DNA of 64,000 bases from Megachile rotundata (Eukaryota; Arthropoda; Insecta; Hymenoptera; Megachilidae), in the NCBI RefSeq assembly GCF_050947335.1, contig NC_134995.1:3758501-3822500 (forward strand). Direction: 5' to 3'. The position numbers were made by a program, and so were the translations under genes. Position 1 is the stretch's first letter. Each line of letters begins with the position of its first letter. The notes below the pieces were generated by a model, which was not told where the DNA came from, ran no database searches, and worked only from the letters and a program-made list of their open reading frames with translations. Of this stretch, positions 59,353 to 64,000 are shown piece after piece.

Positions 59353-60280
59353 TTAGGTTTACCGGAAAGTTCTGTCCGTTTTTAGAATAAAACAAAAGAA
59401 TAAATTTTTCATACCTTGAATAAACTTTATTGAATAATATAATTGCCATAATTATTTATGACTTCTTGCCAGTGTGATGGTAATTTATATATCCCATTTT
59501 TAAAAAATGTCTTATCTCTAGAGGCCAAAAATTGAACAAGTGCTTGTCTGATATCTTCTTCATTCTTGAAGTTTTTGCCCTGCAAAAAATTTTGCAAGAA
59601 CAGAAACAAGTGATAATCGGAAGGTGCTAGGTCCGGGGAGTATGGTGGATGCGACAGAATTTCCCAGCCTAGCTCTGCAACTTTCTGACGAGTCCCCAAA
59701 GCAGCATGTGGCCTGGCATTATCATGAAGCAGTATAATGTCCTTCCTATTGAACATCTCCGGCCTCTTTTCTTGGAGTGCTGTTTTTAATTTATCCAATT
59801 GCTGACAGTACCTCTCCGAATTTAGCTTTTCGTTTGGTTTCAACAGCTCAAAATGTATTGGTCCTCGAATGTCCCACCATATACACAACATTCTCTTGTT
59901 CAGGCTCAACTTCGGTTTAGAGGTGAAGGGGGCAGGTTTTCCGGGTTCACAATATGCCCTTTTCTTTATGATGTTTTCGTAGGTAATCCACTTTTCATCC
60001 CCAGTTACCATACGATTTAAGACGGGCTCGATTTTGTTCCGAGCAAGCAGAAATGTGCATATGACGACTCGAGCACCCAAATTCTTGTGACTTAATTCAT
60101 GTGACACCCATCTTGAATATTTCCACACCAATCCTATCTTCCGAATATGGTCCGAAATGGTTTGCTGAGTAGAATTTAACCTTTCTGCGATCTCCGATGT
60201 ATAAACATCGATGATAAACATGTGCTTACGTGTCGAAAATTGTTGCCATAGAAACAGACAGAACTATCCGGTAGACCTAA
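59353..60280 (-). mobile_element. mariner element with open transposase frame
   Basis: Terminal inverted repeats TTAGGTTTACCGGAAAGTTC (from 59353) and TTAGGTCTACCGGATAGTTC (inward from 60280) differ at few positions. TA lies on the left (59351-59352); the right flank reads TG, possibly a mutated TA. At 928 bp it is shorter than a full mariner of about 1.3 kb because the 5' part of the gene is missing. Confidence 0.88.
59427..60221 (-). CDS. mariner (DD34D) transposase, N-terminally shortened
   Basis: 264 uninterrupted codons. Residues 8-46 (TSEIAERLNSTQQTISDHIR, then WVSHEL) form the second helix-turn-helix and the linker of the mariner DNA-binding region. The catalytic triad is Asp75 (VTGDEKW), Asp167 (HDNARPH) and Asp202 (PPYSPDLAPSDYH), with 34 residues between the last two, the DD34D spacing of mariner. 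The family usually has about 345 residues. The first helix-turn-helix is absent: only about 60 bp separate the start from the inverted repeat, in which the frame stays open (..RKHMFIID). The protein would have catalysed cut-and-paste transposition at TA sites, but loss of one DNA-binding half probably abolishes it. The open frame implies a fairly recent insertion. The ATG at 60221 is the first available; whether it is translated is unknown. Confidence 0.87.
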   Translation of the reverse strand: MFIIDVYTSEIAERLNSTQQTISDHIRKIGLVWKYSRWVSHELSHKNLGARVVICTFLLARNKIEPVLNRMVTGDEKWITYENIIKKRAYCEPGKPAPFTSKPKLSLNKRMLCIWWDIRGPIHFELLKPNEKLNSERYCQQLDKLKTALQEKRPEMFNRKDIILLHDNARPHAALGTRQKVAELGWEILSHPPYSPDLAPSDYHLFLFLQNFLQGKNFKNEEDIRQALVQFLASRDKTFFKNGIYKLPSHWQEVINNYGNYIIQ

Positions 60281-62019
60281 TGTTAAACAACTGGTTAGCA
60301 CATTTTCATGTCTAATTAATATTCAGATATTTTATAAAAAATAAAGAATTTATATCTGAAATATAATAAGCACTATAATATTAATATTTCGTTGCAAACT
60401 GTTTTTAATTAATAACCTTATGTAATCGTTTGAGCATGCAAAATTATTTTTCAAGATATTATCTACCTCGGTTAAAGAGTTCAGCCAATAATATTGAGGC
60501 CTTAGATATTCAAAGGATTTATTTCAAACTCAGTAAACTTGGGAATATTTCCATCTAGTTAACTTAACTTATAAATTTTTTAACCTTTCAAGTCATCCTT
60601 CGATTCGAGCATTAGAATATTCTCACGCATTAATCATGCATCAATTATTCAGTATTTACGTTTTCAACAGAAAACGTCATTCGATTCGTTGAATAGGTCA
60701 CGACTTAAAAAATGTTTGAAATCACTGTAAATAATACAAAATGAGACAGAAATAAAAGTGAACTCAAAATTATTAACTTAAAATTTCGAGTATATCTCAT
60801 AATAATTTTGTGACAATATAATGATATCTTCTAGGATCGAGCATAAATTTATAGAATGTTAAAATTGAAATTTAAGAAAGTCTCTACACTCATCAAAAAC
60901 TTTGCTGTTTCTACATTTATATACAAATTTTAATGTTTCTATATTTATGTTGTTATAATTAATAAAAAATATGTGTGATTTTATATACGAATTTATTAAT
61001 TTTGTGTAAAAGTTGATCTCCTTTGCACTCTGTTTAGCTATGAAAAATTATTCTAAACCTATTAAAAATTTGTATACCTTAATTGAAGAAATAAAACAAA
61101 AGTTGTAACTTTCAGCATAGATTTGAGTACATTATTTAATAAATAGTTCATTGAAATTAGTAAATCTCCTTTTTGAACCGTGTACAAAATAGATGTATAA
61201 AAACGATAGTGGACAATTAGATTCCATACGAGTTATAAAATAAGCGGAAGTCAAATCTGAAATATTTACAAACATTTAGTCAGAAAATATTTATTCTCGA
61301 TAGAACACCTAGTAGAGGAAAGTTAGAAGGCATATTTGTTCACTACACTAACATTTCAAAACTTTATCATATTTGGGTACTACGCGAATATAGAATAACT
61401 GTTTCTAAGGACGTCAAATCGTTAGATGAGCTTAAACCGATGAATTGCCAAGAAGAAATTGACGGAAAGATAGCAGAAGTCTGTTACGGGGATTGAGTGC
61501 GCTCGGAGGTGATTTCTACAAGATTAGAAACGGAAATCGGACTGCGCACAATAGGACAACCAGAACCAAGCTGTTCAGTTGATTCAGCACGATCTACGTC
61601 CCTTGAAGGGTAGATTCAGTTAAAACGAGGTCCTGTAAGACCGCAGATTGTACGAACAGACGTTTAGGGCAGACGTGAGAAGAACTGCAGTTTCGTATCA
61701 GTGAGTAATATGAATTGTTGTGATAGCAACAGTATAACACGGACTCGGTAGAATATTCTTAGAGTCATTCATAAATTGTTAGCTTCTTCCTTTCATTAGT
61801 TTAGTAGACCGGTTTGCAGTCAATATTCGACACATACGGATTCAGTTCTGAAGTCAACTATTGTCTTTTTTTTGTTTCAGACTGGATATTATAAAGTCGT
61901 GTTCCAGAAGGTCTCTTAGAATTTCAGATATAAATGTCCGCAAGGGTCTTGACTTTGTCTCATCTTGCTAAGCATACATATGTCCATCATAGCGACAAAC
62001 ATCACTTTCATTCTAGGGA
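60281..62019. other. no gene recognised
   Basis: AT-rich to about 61380. 61430-61700 is more GC-balanced, with no frame or repeat identified. Confidence 0.4.
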
Positions 62020-62516
62020 TATAAGGAGAAGTGGGGTAAGTGCAGACTGGTTTTTGTAAAGTTGGTATTTAAACGTAAGCATTTTCAGTCTCCTATGTAA
62101 ATACTTAACGCTCGATATGGAACACTTTGCACAATTACTACTATTTAATTAATATTAACTAGGATCTTAATTTTCCTTGTACATTTTGATTTTGATAGGA
62201 AATTGTTTAAAATGTCAACTACTCTGCACTTTCCCCGAAAATGGGGTAAGAGCGTAACTTGAAGTTAAATACTTCGAAACTTTGTTTCGTGTGCAATAGG
62301 ACAAGAGCAGAATTATTAACAAATCTGCTATAAAATGCTTTTTACTGCATTATGCAAATACTCTATACTGCAAACAAGTACTCTTGGCTGAAATATAAAA
62401 GGGGATGTAGTACAAGGAAACAAATATACTAAATGGAGAAATTTCGCTCAAATTGTAATAAAAATAGCCTGTATACACACTTGCCCCATTTACGAACTTA
62501 CCACACTTCACCTTAT
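62020..62516. mobile_element. MITE with ATAAGGAGAAGTGGGGTAAG ends
   Basis: The left end ATAAGGAGAAGTGGGGTAAG (62021) and the right end, read inversely ATAAGGTGAAGTGTGGTAAG (to 62516), match at most positions. Internal phrases repeat the theme (GGGGTAAG at 62244; TTGCCCCATT at 62481, inverted). No coding capacity. A related phrase is at about 31094. Confidence 0.6.
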
Positions 62517-62864
62517 CTCGTTATAGATACCCTGTAAGGGGATCATACGGAATTGGTCACCATAGATTTAAAAAAATTAGAAAACTGCGTTTGCGACTCC
62601 ACACTTTTCGTACATCAAAGAGAAGACGTAAGTCCAGAAGTCCTCTAGTCAGCATTTTAGCGATCAACACTCGAATTAAAAAAAAAACCCCTCGAAAGAA
62701 ACAAGTCAGAATCAGTAAACACTTAGTCCAAATTAGCAGTGAGTTTATTTCAAAATTATTGGATGGTTTTCAGCCTTGACAGCAGGAAGTTGTTATATCT
62801 CAAAGGCACCGAACATTTAAAGCTCGAGTTTTAAACACATGGAATTAATAATGTTCTGAAAGAA
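62517..62864. other. unassigned
   Basis: A basic 62-codon frame (62591-62779) lies upstream of the Copia fragment. It could be a decayed part of the same polyprotein, but no motif supports that. Confidence 0.3.
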
Positions 62865-63285
62865 GAAGTCGTGAGCCAAGAGGATGATCAGGAATGGATC
62901 GAATCAAACGATCAAATTATGAATGTATCAGAGGTTTCTTTTAAAGATGCAATCGAAGACAAATGGATGGACGTCATTTATACATTCAAACTGCTTAACA
63001 AACATGTTAATGTAAAGGTTGTTGGTTGGAGAATTGTTTTGTTTAATAAGTATGACATAAATATGAATTGAAAACAAGGATTTCTGGAAAGAAACAGAGA
63101 TGTTGAAGGTTTTATTTAGAGAAGTGAAGTGGATTTTCACGATACCTTTGCTCCTGTCGCAAGACTCGGATCGCTTAGATTGATGATGGCATTGTCCGCA
63201 AGGTTGAATATGAACATTGAAGAAATGAATGATACAACGGCTTATTTAAACGGGGATATTGACATTGACATACTACTGTGATAAA
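62865..63285 (+). pseudogene. Ty1/Copia-type reverse transcriptase fragment
   Basis: The first part (SFKDAIEDKWMDVI..VVGWRIVLFNKYDI) resembles the stretch just before the Copia reverse transcriptase domain. After stops and frame loss, the conserved block VDFHDTFAPVARLGSLRLMM, then LSARLNMNIEEMNDTTAYLNGDI, is plain; in intact Copia it is the 'FAPVAR..A..N....QMDV.TAFLNG' segment with a catalytic Asp in MDV. Here that position is Asn-Asp. Similarity ends abruptly at 63275-63285, where a mariner remnant in the opposite orientation begins. A dead retrotransposon fragment of about 130 codons. Confidence 0.82.
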
Positions 63286-63325
63286 AAAATGACGTGAATT
63301 TTTTTATAAAATGAATTAGCTATAT

Positions 63326-63640
63326 TTATTTTTCTAAATCAATCTCATCGCCTACAAAGTGTTTCCTATCGGACACAATACACTTATGCCAACATTTTTT
63401 CCAATTCTCGAAACAGTCCAGGAAGTCTTTTTCCCGAATGGTCTTCAATGTTTTTTTCGATTCGGCTTTTATATCCTCAGCTGAGTTGAAACAGAGTCTC
63501 CAAAGCAGTCTTTTGAGTTTGTTGAACAGCTAAAAGTCGTACAGTGCTAAATGAAGCGAATACGGTGGTTGTAGAACGATATGGGTCGAGTTTTTGGGGA
63601 TGTTTTCGAAGAACCAATGCAGTTTGAAATAGCGCATTAT
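63326..63640 (-). pseudogene. mariner transposase C-terminal fragment (third mariner)
   Basis: The minus strand reads THIVLQPPYSLHLALYDF, a TAG stop (63530-63532), then in the same frame LFNKLKRLLWRLCFNSAEDI, KAESKKTLKTIREKDFLDCF, ENWKKCWHKCIV and GDEIDLEK to a natural stop at 63326-63328. This is the C-terminal third of a mariner transposase. The third catalytic Asp survives (YDF), but SPD in the PPYSPDLAP motif has become SLH. Everything upstream is lost where a MITE fragment sits (63675). It belongs to a different mariner lineage from the two others. Terminal repeats were not identified. Confidence 0.8.
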
Positions 63641-63674
63641 TATCTTACACAAAATTAATGTGTTTGAGACACAA

Positions 63675-63765
63675 AATGCGGCATCCGTGCCACGACTTTT
63701 GGGTATGAGCGTTCTGTTCCGTGACGGTACTTCGGCGGACGGGCCTGCCGTAGCGAAAGGGTTAA
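63675..63765 (-). mobile_element. truncated copy of the TTAA MITE
   Basis: Read on the minus strand from TTAA (63762-63765): CCCTTTCGCTACGGCAGGCC and onward, closely matching the left half of the MITE at 45386, to CGTGGCACGGATGCCGCAT. It breaks off inside the palindromic core. The break at a palindrome centre may be mechanistically meaningful. Confidence 0.78.
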
Positions 63766-64000
63766 ATGGGGCAAACCTTACACAAATTTTGAACACTTTT
63801 CAACTTGAAATTTAGGTCCATCTATAAGTTGCATTATCAAGGATCCTTGAATATAAAATATTCACAATATTTTAATTTTCTTTGTTAGTTTTAATGTTAC
63901 AGTTCTGAATAGTTAGTCTTGGCTGACGCATCTGATAAATAAATGGCACGGGAAGGAGTTAATGCAAATTCATTGCTCAATTGAATTAGACATAGTTAAA
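63766..64000. other. no feature recognised
   Basis: AT-rich sequence to the window end; nothing identified. Confidence 0.4.

Noticed and set aside
1..64000. tRNA, rRNA and TTAGG telomeric repeats looked for by eye
   Set aside because: No cloverleaf-compatible A/B box pairs, no rRNA blocks and no TTAGG arrays noticed; a tRNAscan or Rfam run would be decisive.

Overview
The window reads as nuclear DNA of an insect, most likely a hymenopteran such as a bee or ant (inference from the very AT-rich base composition, the mariner/pogo/Tc1/piggyBac-type element mix and the style of the repeats; nothing in the sequence fixes the species). No host protein-coding gene, tRNA or rRNA could be supported. 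Nearly all recognisable content is transposon-derived: the stretch is best described as a gene desert, long intron or intergenic region that has been invaded repeatedly.

Layout. 1-1870: unassigned AT-rich DNA with a TTA/TAT simple repeat. 1871-3827: a 1,957-bp non-autonomous DNA transposon with about 300-bp inverted ends and 11-bp subterminal iterons. 3843-4427: a dispersed repeat and a decayed solo end of the same transposon. 11266-14099: a second, longer copy of that transposon. It carries the wreck of a DDE transposase related to pogo/Tigger and has a member of another family (here called FBx) nested in it at 12833-13611. 25789-27455: a 1,667-bp near-perfect palindrome with the IR/DR end structure of Tc1 elements. 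29901-30021: a 44-bp minisatellite ending in a piggyBac-like terminus. 32544-33597: FBx copy with a 410-bp hairpin. 35391-35840, 47890-48110 and 51285-51735: degenerate short-period tracts. 40198-40913 and 57181-57897: two near-identical fragments encoding the N-terminal psq-type helix-turn-helix of a pogo-like transposase. 43176-43300: a non-LTR reverse transcriptase scrap. 45010-45874: a long-inverted-repeat element with a 165-bp TTAA-flanked MITE inside it. 49729-50624 and 59353-60280: two mariner elements, both internally deleted. 51989-54418: the largest FBx copy, with an 830-bp foreign loop and a triplicated 165-bp unit. 55402-55785: a three-unit array with a conserved 36-bp core. 62020-62516: a small MITE. 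62865-63765: a nested cluster of Copia pol, mariner and MITE fragments.

How it fits together. The only activity that can be inferred is past transposition. The mariner at 59353 keeps an uninterrupted 264-codon reading frame with all three catalytic aspartates but has lost its first DNA-binding helix-turn-helix; every other transposase is broken. Most copies are non-autonomous derivatives (hairpins, MITEs, end-only copies) that would have been mobilised in trans. Two unrelated-looking families share one internal sequence module, and several piggyBac-like MITEs carry tandem units centred on perfect palindromes. These are the most unusual structures in the window.
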